From an uncultured bacterium (GTDB taxonomy: Bacteria > Acidobacteriota > Thermoanaerobaculia > Multivoradales > JAHEKO01), in the NCBI GenBank assembly GCA_938016625.1, contig CALILB010000121.1, forward strand, positions 1 through 5,913: a stretch of 5,913 nt of DNA. Reading direction: 5' to 3'. This document shows, piece after piece, positions 1 to 5,379 of this stretch. Every line of letters starts with the position of its first letter. Position 1 is the first letter of the stretch. Both the position numbers and the translations under genes were made by a program. The notes beneath the pieces were generated by a model, which did not search any database, was not told where the DNA came from, and was given only the letters and a program-made list of their open reading frames with translations.

Positions 1-212
1 CGACCATGAAGCTCGATCGGGAGAAGAGCACCGCCGGCAAATTGGTTTTCGATTTCACGGGCGGCACCAACCTCGATCCGGCGGTGGATTCGCACATCCA
101 CTCCGCCGAGATCCAGCTGACCGACCCGAAGCACATCGAGACCATCTGGGAGTCCTACGCCGGCGGCAAGAAGGCCGGTGGCATGGTCTTCCACCTGGCC
201 CGGTCCGACTAG
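1..212 (+). CDS. C-terminal fragment of a small hypothetical protein (DUF1579/lipocalin-like, tentative)
   Basis: The frame is open from the window edge (first full codon at 3, Thr) to a TAG at 210-212, giving about 69 residues. The ATG at 6 is probably an internal Met, because the frame continues upstream and there is no ribosome-binding site room to judge it as a start. The visible part alternates polar and hydrophobic residues, as in the last strands of a beta-barrel: a FDFTGGTNLDP segment, a DSHIHSAEIQL segment, then IETIWESYAGGKKAGG and a terminal MVFHLAR strand. This 'T-N-L-D-P ... H-x-H ... W-x-x-Y-x-x-G-K ... F-x-L-x-R' pattern resembles the C-termini of small bacterial DUF1579/lipocalin-like proteins, often involved in ligand binding but mostly uncharacterised. 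The family assignment is from memory and weak; that it is a real coding end is more secure. It lies 73 bp upstream of the PD40 lipoprotein start on the same strand. Confidence 0.6.
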   Translation, partial: TMKLDREKSTAGKLVFDFTGGTNLDPAVDSHIHSAEIQLTDPKHIETIWESYAGGKKAGGMVFHLARSD

Positions 213-218
213 ACCGGG
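199..218 (+). terminator. Hairpin over the stop codon of the first gene, possible terminator
   Basis: CCCGGTC (199-205) and GACCGGG (212-218) form a perfect 7-bp G+C-rich stem with a 6-nt loop, CGACTA. The TAG stop codon (210-212) lies in the loop and at the base of the descending arm. No T-run follows, so it is not a classical intrinsic terminator; it could be a transcript-end stabiliser, a weak terminator or chance. A second, weaker 5-bp stem follows (CGGCA 223-227 with TGCCG 236-240). Confidence 0.35.
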
Positions 219-275
219 GAGACGGCAACGGAGCCTGCCGGGCAACTACCGTCAGAGATTTCCAGTCCTGATGAT

Positions 276-280
276 GGAGG
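276..280 (+). promoter_or_regulatory. Ribosome-binding site GGAGG for the PD40 lipoprotein
   Basis: GGAGG sits 5 nt before the ATG at 286. In-frame ATGs at 271 and 274 lie upstream of or overlap this site and so cannot use it. The site therefore selects 286, which also puts the signal peptide at the very N-terminus. Confidence 0.75.
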
Positions 281-285
281 CACCA

Positions 286-1338
286 ATGTCCTCGAGATGG
301 CTCACGAACGGAGTCCTCGCCGCTGTTCTCGTCGGTCTTCTTGTCACCGGGTGTCGGCCGGCACCGGAGCCACCAGCGGCCGACCAGGCTGCGAGTGGGT
401 TCCCTGTTCTGACCGGTGACTACCTGGGCCAGGAGCCCCCCGGGATGGAACCAGTACTCTTCGCCCCCGGCATCGTCTCGACCGGTCTTGGCGAGCGCGA
501 CGTGGCGATGACCCCTGACGGCAACGAGCTCTACTACACCGCTGTCGTGGGTCCGGCCTTCAACTTTGGCGCCATCGTCGTCACCAGACGGGTGGATGGC
601 CAGTGGACCCCACCCGAGATTGCGCCCTTTTCGGGACACCATATGGATCTCGAGCCCGCCATCTCCCCCGATGGACAGCGCTTCTTCTTCATGTCCACGC
701 GTCCTTTGCCCGGCGTCACCGAGGCCACGGGCAACGAGGACATCTGGGTGATGGACCGCAGCGGAGAGGGTTGGGGTGAGCCGTACAACCTCGGACCACC
801 GATCAACACTGAAGGCGGAGAGTTTTTTCCCTCGGTCACCTCGGACGGCACCCTCTACTTCACCCGCAAGGTGGCGGAGGGGTCGGAGTCGATCTATCGC
901 TCACATCTGGTGGACGGCGTCTACAGCGAGCCCGAGATGCTGCCGGAGCAGATCAACTCGGGCCAGCTCCGCTTCAACGCCTTTATCGCCCGTGACGAGA
1001 GCTACATCATCGTCCCTGTCTGGGGTCGGGAGGACAGCCTGGGCGGAGTCGACTACTACATCGTCTTCCGCTCACCCGAGGATTTCTGGAGCGATCCGAT
1101 CAACATGGGCGAGACCATCAACGCCGCCGAAGGCGCCGAGTGGTCCCCCTACGTCTCCCCCGACGGCAAGTACCTCTTCTTCATGTCCTCGCGGGCGACG
1201 ATCCAGGATCGGTTCTCGCCGGCTCGTCAGACCTACGAGTCTCTACAGGATCTGCACAACAAACCGATGAACGGCAGCTTCGACATCTGGTGGATCGATG
1301 CCGGGATCATCGAGAAATTGCGACCCGAAGGATTCTGA
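286..1338 (+). CDS. PD40 beta-propeller repeat lipoprotein
   Basis: The product is 350 aa. The start at 286 is chosen by the GGAGG site and by the signal peptide: Arg4, a hydrophobic stretch at 6-21 and the lipobox LVTGC with the lipidated Cys at 23. Arg at +2 gives no inner-membrane retention signal, so outer-membrane anchoring is likely. A proline/alanine-rich linker (25-38) follows. The rest carries five PD40 (WD40-like, TolB-type) repeats with a 'S/T-P-D-G-x-x-(L/F)-x-F-x-S' core at about residues 76-85, 127-137, 185-193, 236-244 and 290-302, spaced 52-56 residues apart. In between lie W-x-x-P-x-x-L/M...I-N segments (163-174, 213-224, 268-279). PD40 proteins are usually binding or scaffold proteins; some are linked to peptidases or TonB-dependent systems, but no such partner is visible here. 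No catalytic domain is seen. The TGA abuts the stop codon of the convergent acyltransferase. Fold call good, role unknown. Confidence 0.9.
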   Translation: MSSRWLTNGVLAAVLVGLLVTGCRPAPEPPAADQAASGFPVLTGDYLGQEPPGMEPVLFAPGIVSTGLGERDVAMTPDGNELYYTAVVGPAFNFGAIVVTRRVDGQWTPPEIAPFSGHHMDLEPAISPDGQRFFFMSTRPLPGVTEATGNEDIWVMDRSGEGWGEPYNLGPPINTEGGEFFPSVTSDGTLYFTRKVAEGSESIYRSHLVDGVYSEPEMLPEQINSGQLRFNAFIARDESYIIVPVWGREDSLGGVDYYIVFRSPEDFWSDPINMGETINAAEGAEWSPYVSPDGKYLFFMSSRATIQDRFSPARQTYESLQDLHNKPMNGSFDIWWIDAGIIEKLRPEGF

Positions 1339-2328
1339 CTAGTCGAGCTGGGCCGCGGCCGCGGCGATGATCCGCGACCAGTGTTTGTCGAACATGAAGA
1401 CCCAGTCGGCGGGGTGAGCGCGGATGCTCTGCTCGAACGAGCTCGCCCACCGCTGTGTCGACACAACCAGATCCTTCTCATCGAAGGGCTCATCGACCGT
1501 CATCACTATCCGCTCACCCTCGACCCGGACATACAAAGGCAGGATAGGCACGTCGCGACGCGCGGCGAAGCGGGAGGGCCACGCCGGCAGCCAGACGGGC
1601 TGGCCAAAGACCTCCACCTGGACGGTATCTTCCGTGCGACGCGCCAGGTCGGCGGTACCGACAACAAGGGCTCCCTGCTTGAAGGCCCGGAGTATCCCCC
1701 GCGCCAGCGAGACCGGATCCGCACGCCGGGCGTAGATGGCGTTCATCCCCAGCCTTTCGAAGTACCGACGGGAGATGCGCGCCCGTGTCTCGGATTTGGA
1801 CTCCCGCATCAACATCCGCGACGGGAACTCTCGCCCAAAGAACGGACCGGCGAGGACCGAGCCGACACAGTGGGTGGTCACGGCCATTCCCGAGCCGCGT
1901 GTCTCCAGGACCTCGCGGCATCTCCCGTAGCTGACCTCATCCATCGTCGTTGCGTCCGCCACGACCTCCGAGCCGTGACCAAGAGCCATGCCGTACAGCA
2001 CAGCCGCCGAGGCCAGTTTGTCGGCAATCTGAAAGTACATCGCCCGGGGATCGGGATGTCCAATGACCCGACACAGATTCACGGCCGTCCGACGAAGATG
2101 GCTCCCCGGGAGAAAGTAGAAAGACTTGAAGAAGAGCCCAAAGCTGGCGGCCAGGCTTCGTCCCGCCCAGTCGGGTAGATAGGTAGCCATCTTGACCAAC
2201 CCGTCCAAGGGCAGGATGGCCAGGTCTTTGAACCGTCTGAAATGGAATCCCAAGGACCGATCTCCCGGGGCGGATCCTAGCAGTCCACGGCACGACTCGA
2301 ATCGGCGCGGCTCTACAGCGATTTCCAC
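1339..2328 (-). CDS. LpxL/HtrB-like lysophospholipid (lipid A-type) acyltransferase with atypical HX4 motif
   Basis: The product is 329 aa from a GTG at 2328. It matches the LpxL/HtrB (LPLAT) family, inner-membrane enzymes that move acyl chains onto lipid A or related lipids. Family-like parts in order are: an N-terminal amphipathic LP..L...A.....GL region with RR-T-A-x-N-L (residues 37-86); a GSGMAVTTH strand ending in the candidate catalytic His153; an arginine-rich segment with LARGILRAFKQG (208-219); VVGTADLARR (222-231); VEVFGQPVWLPAWPSRFA (238-255); DVPILPLYV (259-267); and a C-terminal HPADWVFMFDKHW (305-317), like the family's P-x-x-W...R-W end. The residue five after His153 is Val158, where the family's HX4D/E motif has an acid. 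No good ribosome-binding site precedes 2328. A TTG at 2253 with GGGAG 8 nt upstream would give 304 aa, close to LpxL length, and is a real alternative. The gene is divergent from the DUF2252 gene. Confidence 0.85.
   Translation of the reverse strand: MEIAVEPRRFESCRGLLGSAPGDRSLGFHFRRFKDLAILPLDGLVKMATYLPDWAGRSLAASFGLFFKSFYFLPGSHLRRTAVNLCRVIGHPDPRAMYFQIADKLASAAVLYGMALGHGSEVVADATTMDEVSYGRCREVLETRGSGMAVTTHCVGSVLAGPFFGREFPSRMLMRESKSETRARISRRYFERLGMNAIYARRADPVSLARGILRAFKQGALVVGTADLARRTEDTVQVEVFGQPVWLPAWPSRFAARRDVPILPLYVRVEGERIVMTVDEPFDEKDLVVSTQRWASSFEQSIRAHPADWVFMFDKHWSRIIAAAAAQLD
2262..2266 (-). promoter_or_regulatory. Possible ribosome-binding site for an alternative TTG start of the acyltransferase
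   Basis: On the minus strand GGGAG (complement of CTCCC at 2262-2266) lies 8 nt before an in-frame TTG (2253-2251, Leu26 of the long form). The GTG at 2328 has no comparable purine-rich site. Using TTG would leave about 124 bp, not 49 bp, between the two divergent start codons, more room for two promoters. Confidence 0.35.
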
Positions 2329-2377
2329 CTGGGGCTCGTTTGCATTACTCTAGGCCAGCACAAGAGTTGGCGAGTTG

Positions 2378-3586
2378 ATGCGTTTCGTAAAGACAGTGGG
2401 AGTACTGCTGCTGGTGCTCACGGCCCTTGGCTGCAGCCGGCCGGAATCGGTGCCGGTCGATGAGGCACCGGACCCCCTTTATGTCGATCCCGCGACCCGG
2501 GACTTTTCGCAGAACCCCGAGCTGCTGGACCGGGTTCTCGGGAGCCCACACGGCTACCTCCGGTTTATCAATGTGCCCTTTAGCCAGGAGCTCTGTCGGC
2601 ACTTCGGCGAAGCCCTGGAGGGCAATCCACCCTTCAATCTTCACGGGGACGCCCACCTCGAGCAGTATGCGGTCACCGACCTGGGCCGGGGTCTCACCGA
2701 CTTCGACGACTCCTCCACCGGACCGGCGGTTATCGATCTGATGCGCTTTGGGGTGTCGATGTATCTCGCCGCCGACGCCAGAGGTTGGAGCGATCAGGCC
2801 GACGCGATTTACGACGAGTTCCTTCGCGGATACCGGGAGGCATTGAACGACCCCGAGACCGAAGCTCCCGAGCCCGAGGTCGTTAGACGGTTGCAAGCGG
2901 AATTCGAGTACGACCGGGGAAAATACATCGAGTGGGTAGAGTCCATCATGGAGCCGGTCTCCGAGGAAGAGCAGCAGAGCTTGATGGAAGCCATGACCAC
3001 CTACTTCGAGGTCATGCAAATAAACCGTCCCGAGCTAGGTGCGGACTTCTTCGAGGTCGAGGATGTGGGCTACTTGAAGATGGGTATCGGCAGCGCCCTC
3101 GACGTCAAGTACCTGGTGCGTATCCGTGGGAGCTCGGACGACCCAGGCGACGACAAGATCCTCGAAGTCAAACAGGTGCGTGACCTGACGGGCATCGAGT
3201 GCATCTCGGTCGGTCTGGGGTCCAACCCATTTCGTATTCTCAAAGGCCAATCACGAATCGCCTATCGACCCTACAGGCTGCTCGGCTACGTGCGGTTCGA
3301 GGATCTCACCTTCTGGGTTCACCAGTGGGTGGACAACTACACCGAAGTGGCTATCGACCAGACTTTTAAAAGCCCCGAGGAGCTTGCCGAGGTTGCCTAC
3401 GACATCGGCGTCCAGCTCGGCCGGGGTCACCCCAATCAGATCGAAGCTCCTCTCGTTCTCCAGTTTCGCCTCGAGCAGATCCGGCTTCTCGATCTCCATG
3501 AGACCCAGCTCAAGACGGAGTGTCGCACCTTTGCGGATCGGGTCACCGCGGCCTGGGGCCAATTCCGCGAGGCCGCCGGCAGCTAG
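2378..3586 (+). CDS. DUF2252 family lipoprotein (kinase-like fold)
   Basis: The product is 402 aa from ATG 2378; a TTG one codon earlier is less likely. The N-terminus is a lipoprotein signal: Arg2, Lys5, hydrophobic 7-17, then A-L-G-C with Cys19, a lipobox with Ala instead of the usual Leu at -3. The ribosome-binding site is weak. The body matches DUF2252: LHGDAHLEQYAV (88-99), LTDFDDSSTGPAVIDLMRF (106-124), a glutamate-rich helical middle (150-215), VGYLKMGIGSALDVKYLVRI (230-249, glycine-rich strand-turn), ILEVKQV with Lys265, YVRFEDL (304-310) and GVQLGRGHPNQ (344-354, the family's G-x-x-L-A-x-x-H region). DUF2252 has, as I recall, been placed in the protein-kinase-like/aminoglycoside phosphotransferase clan, but no reaction is established. 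Family copies I know of are mostly without an export signal, so a lipid-anchored form is unusual. The next gene downstream (121-bp gap, same strand) is another exported kinase-like protein. Family call firm, activity unknown. Confidence 0.88.
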   Translation: MRFVKTVGVLLLVLTALGCSRPESVPVDEAPDPLYVDPATRDFSQNPELLDRVLGSPHGYLRFINVPFSQELCRHFGEALEGNPPFNLHGDAHLEQYAVTDLGRGLTDFDDSSTGPAVIDLMRFGVSMYLAADARGWSDQADAIYDEFLRGYREALNDPETEAPEPEVVRRLQAEFEYDRGKYIEWVESIMEPVSEEEQQSLMEAMTTYFEVMQINRPELGADFFEVEDVGYLKMGIGSALDVKYLVRIRGSSDDPGDDKILEVKQVRDLTGIECISVGLGSNPFRILKGQSRIAYRPYRLLGYVRFEDLTFWVHQWVDNYTEVAIDQTFKSPEELAEVAYDIGVQLGRGHPNQIEAPLVLQFRLEQIRLLDLHETQLKTECRTFADRVTAAWGQFREAAGS

Positions 3587-3696
3587 CCCAGGTCACAAAG
3601 TCGTGTTGCTGTACAATTTCAGGCACCGAAGCGGTAGCGGAAGATCAGCTCCCATCCTTTCCGGGCTGGAGACCGGGAGGCGTGGGGTGCCAGAAA

Positions 3697-3702
3697 AAGG
3701 AG
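3697..3702 (+). promoter_or_regulatory. Ribosome-binding site AAGGAG for the secreted kinase-like gene
   Basis: AAGGAG lies 5 nt before the ATG at 3708 and fixes that start, although the frame stays open upstream to 3384 inside the previous gene. An ATG at 3703 is out of frame. Confidence 0.8.
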
Positions 3703-3707
3703 ATGTT

Positions 3708-4529
3708 ATGAATTCCCGGATCAGAGTTCTCACCGTTCTTTCACTGTTCGTGATCACCGTCACCGGTGCGCCGGCCTGGGCGCAATTCACCGAGGAGGAG
3801 CTCGCGAAGCGCCCCACGTTCGAGACTTTCCTGGTGAACGCCGAGATCGTGGACTCCATGCAGTTGGGTCAGGCCGAGGGCGTCACCCGTCCCTACAGGC
3901 TCACACTCCGGGAAGGCAGCTTGGAAAACGACGCGCTCTGGAAGAACCCCACGGGGAGGATGGGGGGTTTTGTCGAGGGCTGGAAATACGAGATTGCCGC
4001 CTACAACATCGACAAGTATTTGGAGCTCAACATGGTGCCACCGACGGCGGAGCGACGGTTTCACGGCAACCTGGGCTCGATCAACCTCTGGGTCGACGTC
4101 TGGATCGACGGTCGCAAGAAGACGGAGGAAAAGATCGCGGTACCGGGTCCAAAACTGGTCAACTGGAATCGGATGACCTATATGCAGAGGGCTTTCGACA
4201 ACCTCATCGGCAACGAAGATCGACATCTCGGGAACATCCTGATCACCGAAGATTGGCGGATGATCTTGATCGACCACTCACGTTCCTTTCGTACGACCAA
4301 GAAGTACACCAAAAAGCTGCAATACGACAGCAAGAAGCCGATGAAGAGGCTTCCCCGGGCCTTTGTGGAGAAGATCAAAGGCCTCGACGAGGCGACTCTG
4401 CGCAGCGTCGTCGGCGACACGCTCACCGACAAGGAGATCGAGGGGGTTATGGCGCGGCAGCAGCTGATGGTGGTGGAGTTCGATCGACTGCTCAGCGAGG
4501 AGGGAGAGACCGCTTTTCTCTACGACTAG
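3708..4529 (+). CDS. Secreted HipA/FAM20/PI3-4-kinase-like atypical kinase-domain protein
   Basis: The product is 273 aa, with the start set by AAGGAG and by a Sec signal peptide: Arg4 and Arg6, hydrophobic 8-19, APAWA followed by Gln26 (predicted cleavage after Ala25). The mature part has the signature of small atypical kinases related to HipA, FAM20 and PI3/4-kinases. GQAEGVTRPYRLTL (54-67) is a possible nucleotide-binding hairpin; ALWK (76-79) could supply the ATP-contacting lysine; WKYEIAAYNIDKYL (92-105) could supply the helix-C glutamate (Glu95). The catalytic loop is FDNLIGNEDRHLGN (163-176) with Asp171, His173 and Asn176, and ILIDHSRSF (186-194) carries the metal-binding Asp189. A very basic stretch follows (195-214, nine Lys/Arg in 20). 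It is short compared with HipA (over 400 aa). Substrate and ATP source outside the cytoplasm are unknown. It follows the DUF2252 lipoprotein gene and converges with the SYLF gene. The kinase-like fold is well supported, activity is inference. Confidence 0.85.
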   Translation: MNSRIRVLTVLSLFVITVTGAPAWAQFTEEELAKRPTFETFLVNAEIVDSMQLGQAEGVTRPYRLTLREGSLENDALWKNPTGRMGGFVEGWKYEIAAYNIDKYLELNMVPPTAERRFHGNLGSINLWVDVWIDGRKKTEEKIAVPGPKLVNWNRMTYMQRAFDNLIGNEDRHLGNILITEDWRMILIDHSRSFRTTKKYTKKLQYDSKKPMKRLPRAFVEKIKGLDEATLRSVVGDTLTDKEIEGVMARQQLMVVEFDRLLSEEGETAFLYD

Positions 4530-4547
4530 GCGGGACCGGAACCCGCC
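4529..4547. terminator. Hairpin between convergent stop codons, possible bidirectional terminator
   Basis: GGCGGG (4529-4534) pairs perfectly with CCCGCC (4542-4547) around a 7-nt loop, ACCGGAA. It starts at the last base of the kinase-like gene's TAG and ends 3 nt before the SYLF gene's stop (TAG on the minus strand, 4553-4551). The position suits a shared terminator, but there is no T-run on either side, so strength is uncertain. Confidence 0.4.
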
Positions 4548-4550
4548 CGG

Positions 4551-5285
4551 CTACTCTTCGGGCTCCTCCTCGGGGGCATCCGAATCCTCGACATCGTAGT
4601 CCATGGGTATCCCCTCGAGCGACGCGATGAACTCGCGCGATTCGGGCGGGTATTCCGGCACCGTCTTGTGGAAGAGGATCCCTTCCGGCCAGAGGTGATA
4701 GCCGTAGTACTTGCGATTCGCCTTGGGGCTGATCTTGAGCTTCGAGCCCTCTAGTGAAGCACCCACAAAGAGCCCACGCGATCTCACATAGATATAGACA
4801 TCCGCATTCAGCTTCTTGTTGGAGGTCACTCCGGTAGCTTTGTCGAACGATCCCGCGGCCACACGCAAGTCGGCGCCCAGCGAGGTCTGGGAATCGAGCA
4901 GCGTCCTGCTTGCCCTGTCGTTGACAAAGAAGAGAAGTAGATCACTCGTCTGATAGCCGAGTTGGAGGCCGATGCTGCCGCCACTGACGGTCATGAAGAC
5001 CGGTGCGCTCCAGTCACCCTCCTCGTCACGGCAGCTGACAACACCGGCGCCGTGCGACCCACCCAGACCAAAAGCCGCACGCGGCACATCCGGAAAGATC
5101 GCGACACACCGGGTTTGCTCGAGGAGCGCCTGCGGGAGCCGGCGATCGGGGTGGTCGAAGAGCTCCTCGGCGACCCATTTGGCGGAACGCACCTTGCGCT
5201 CCTGCTTCTGATCGGCCTGGGCCGGCACGACTGCAAGTGTCAGGAGTACCAACAGCAATACCAGTGAATTCAAACGCGGTCTCAT
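4551..5285 (-). CDS. Secreted SYLF-domain (Ysc84/DUF500) lipid-binding protein
   Basis: The product is 244 aa from the ATG at 5285, preceded by GGGAG at 7-nt spacing; an ATG at 5330 would add 15 residues ahead of the signal peptide and is rejected. The signal peptide has Arg2 and Arg4, a leucine/valine-rich core (8-20) and PAQA with likely cleavage after Ala24. The SYLF domain spans about 33-211: LPQALLEQTRCVAIFP (50-65), the glycine-rich FGLGGSHGAGVVSCR (72-86), GDWSAPVFMTVSGGSIGLQLGYQTSDLLLFF (90-120, the most conserved core), LGADLRVAAGSF (136-147), and ADVYIYVRSRGLFVGASLEGSKL (161-183). Eukaryotic SYLF proteins bind phosphoinositides; exported bacterial copies are common, are thought to bind phospholipid and have no settled function. 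The C-terminus ends in an acidic tail (229-244) rich in Asp and Glu. It converges with the kinase-like gene and diverges from the transporter gene. Family call firm. Confidence 0.92.
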   Translation of the reverse strand: MRPRLNSLVLLLVLLTLAVVPAQADQKQERKVRSAKWVAEELFDHPDRRLPQALLEQTRCVAIFPDVPRAAFGLGGSHGAGVVSCRDEEGDWSAPVFMTVSGGSIGLQLGYQTSDLLLFFVNDRASRTLLDSQTSLGADLRVAAGSFDKATGVTSNKKLNADVYIYVRSRGLFVGASLEGSKLKISPKANRKYYGYHLWPEGILFHKTVPEYPPESREFIASLEGIPMDYDVEDSDAPEEEPEE

Positions 5286-5292
5286 CGACAGG

Positions 5293-5297
5293 CTCCC
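5293..5297 (-). promoter_or_regulatory. Ribosome-binding site GGGAG for the SYLF gene
   Basis: The minus strand reads GGGAG, 7 nt before the ATG at 5285. It decides for this start over the upstream in-frame ATG at 5330 and places the signal peptide at the N-terminus. Confidence 0.65.
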
Positions 5298-5366
5298 ATG
5301 CGAATGCCGGGAGTTTATGACAAAAAGCATTCTCGGCGCCTGTTTTGGTCTATATTTGGGCGGTAC

Positions 5367-5372
5367 AAGGGA
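5367..5372 (+). promoter_or_regulatory. Ribosome-binding site AAGGGA for the transporter gene
   Basis: AAGGGA is 7 nt before a GTG at 5380, giving a 178-residue partial frame. A later in-frame ATG at 5458 (residue 27) lacks a comparable purine-rich site. Confidence 0.55.
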
Positions 5373-5379
5373 AACCTGA

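Larger units (their letters stand above)
5286..5379. promoter_or_regulatory. Divergent intergenic region, presumed promoters for SYLF and transporter genes
   Basis: This 94-bp region separates two divergent start codons and is locally A+T-richer than its surroundings (around 5311-5357). It must hold or lie close to a promoter for each gene. For the transporter a TATATT at 5351-5356 could be a -10 box, but no convincing TTGACA-like -35 lies 16-18 bp upstream. For SYLF, a CATAAA on the minus strand near 5318-5313 is an even weaker candidate. The location is logical; the exact elements are not established. Confidence 0.35.

Noticed and set aside
55..642. 195-codon frame on the minus strand across the first two genes
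   Set aside because: Crosses a gene boundary, has low-complexity Arg/Pro/Ser composition and opposes better-supported coding frames.
1352..1365. GCCGCGGCCGCGGC as a regulatory or mobile-element end
   Set aside because: It encodes an alanine run at the acyltransferase C-terminus and lacks flanking repeats; simple G+C low complexity explains it.
1381..2178. 265-codon open frame on the plus strand opposite the acyltransferase
   Set aside because: It mirrors a well-supported family match on the minus strand; long antisense frames are expected at this G+C content, and its translation is rich in Arg, Pro and His with no domain-like pattern.
2345..3019. 224-codon frame on the minus strand opposite the DUF2252 gene
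   Set aside because: Antisense shadow of a clear DUF2252 protein; no signal peptide, family motif or good ribosome-binding site.
3612..3617. TACAAT as a -10 box between the DUF2252 and kinase-like genes
   Set aside because: The hexamer is good, but no -35-like hexamer lies 16-18 bp upstream, so I do not call a promoter; it remains possible that the kinase-like gene has its own promoter here.
3384..3707. Upstream extension of the kinase-like gene's frame into the DUF2252 gene
   Set aside because: The AAGGAG site and signal peptide fix the start at 3708; the extension is Ser/Arg/Pro-rich and overlaps the conserved end of another gene.
5302..5332. Inverted repeat GAATGC / GCATTC with a 19-nt spacer in the divergent region
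   Set aside because: A 6-bp inverted repeat is expected about once by chance in a region of this size; no second copy supports an operator.
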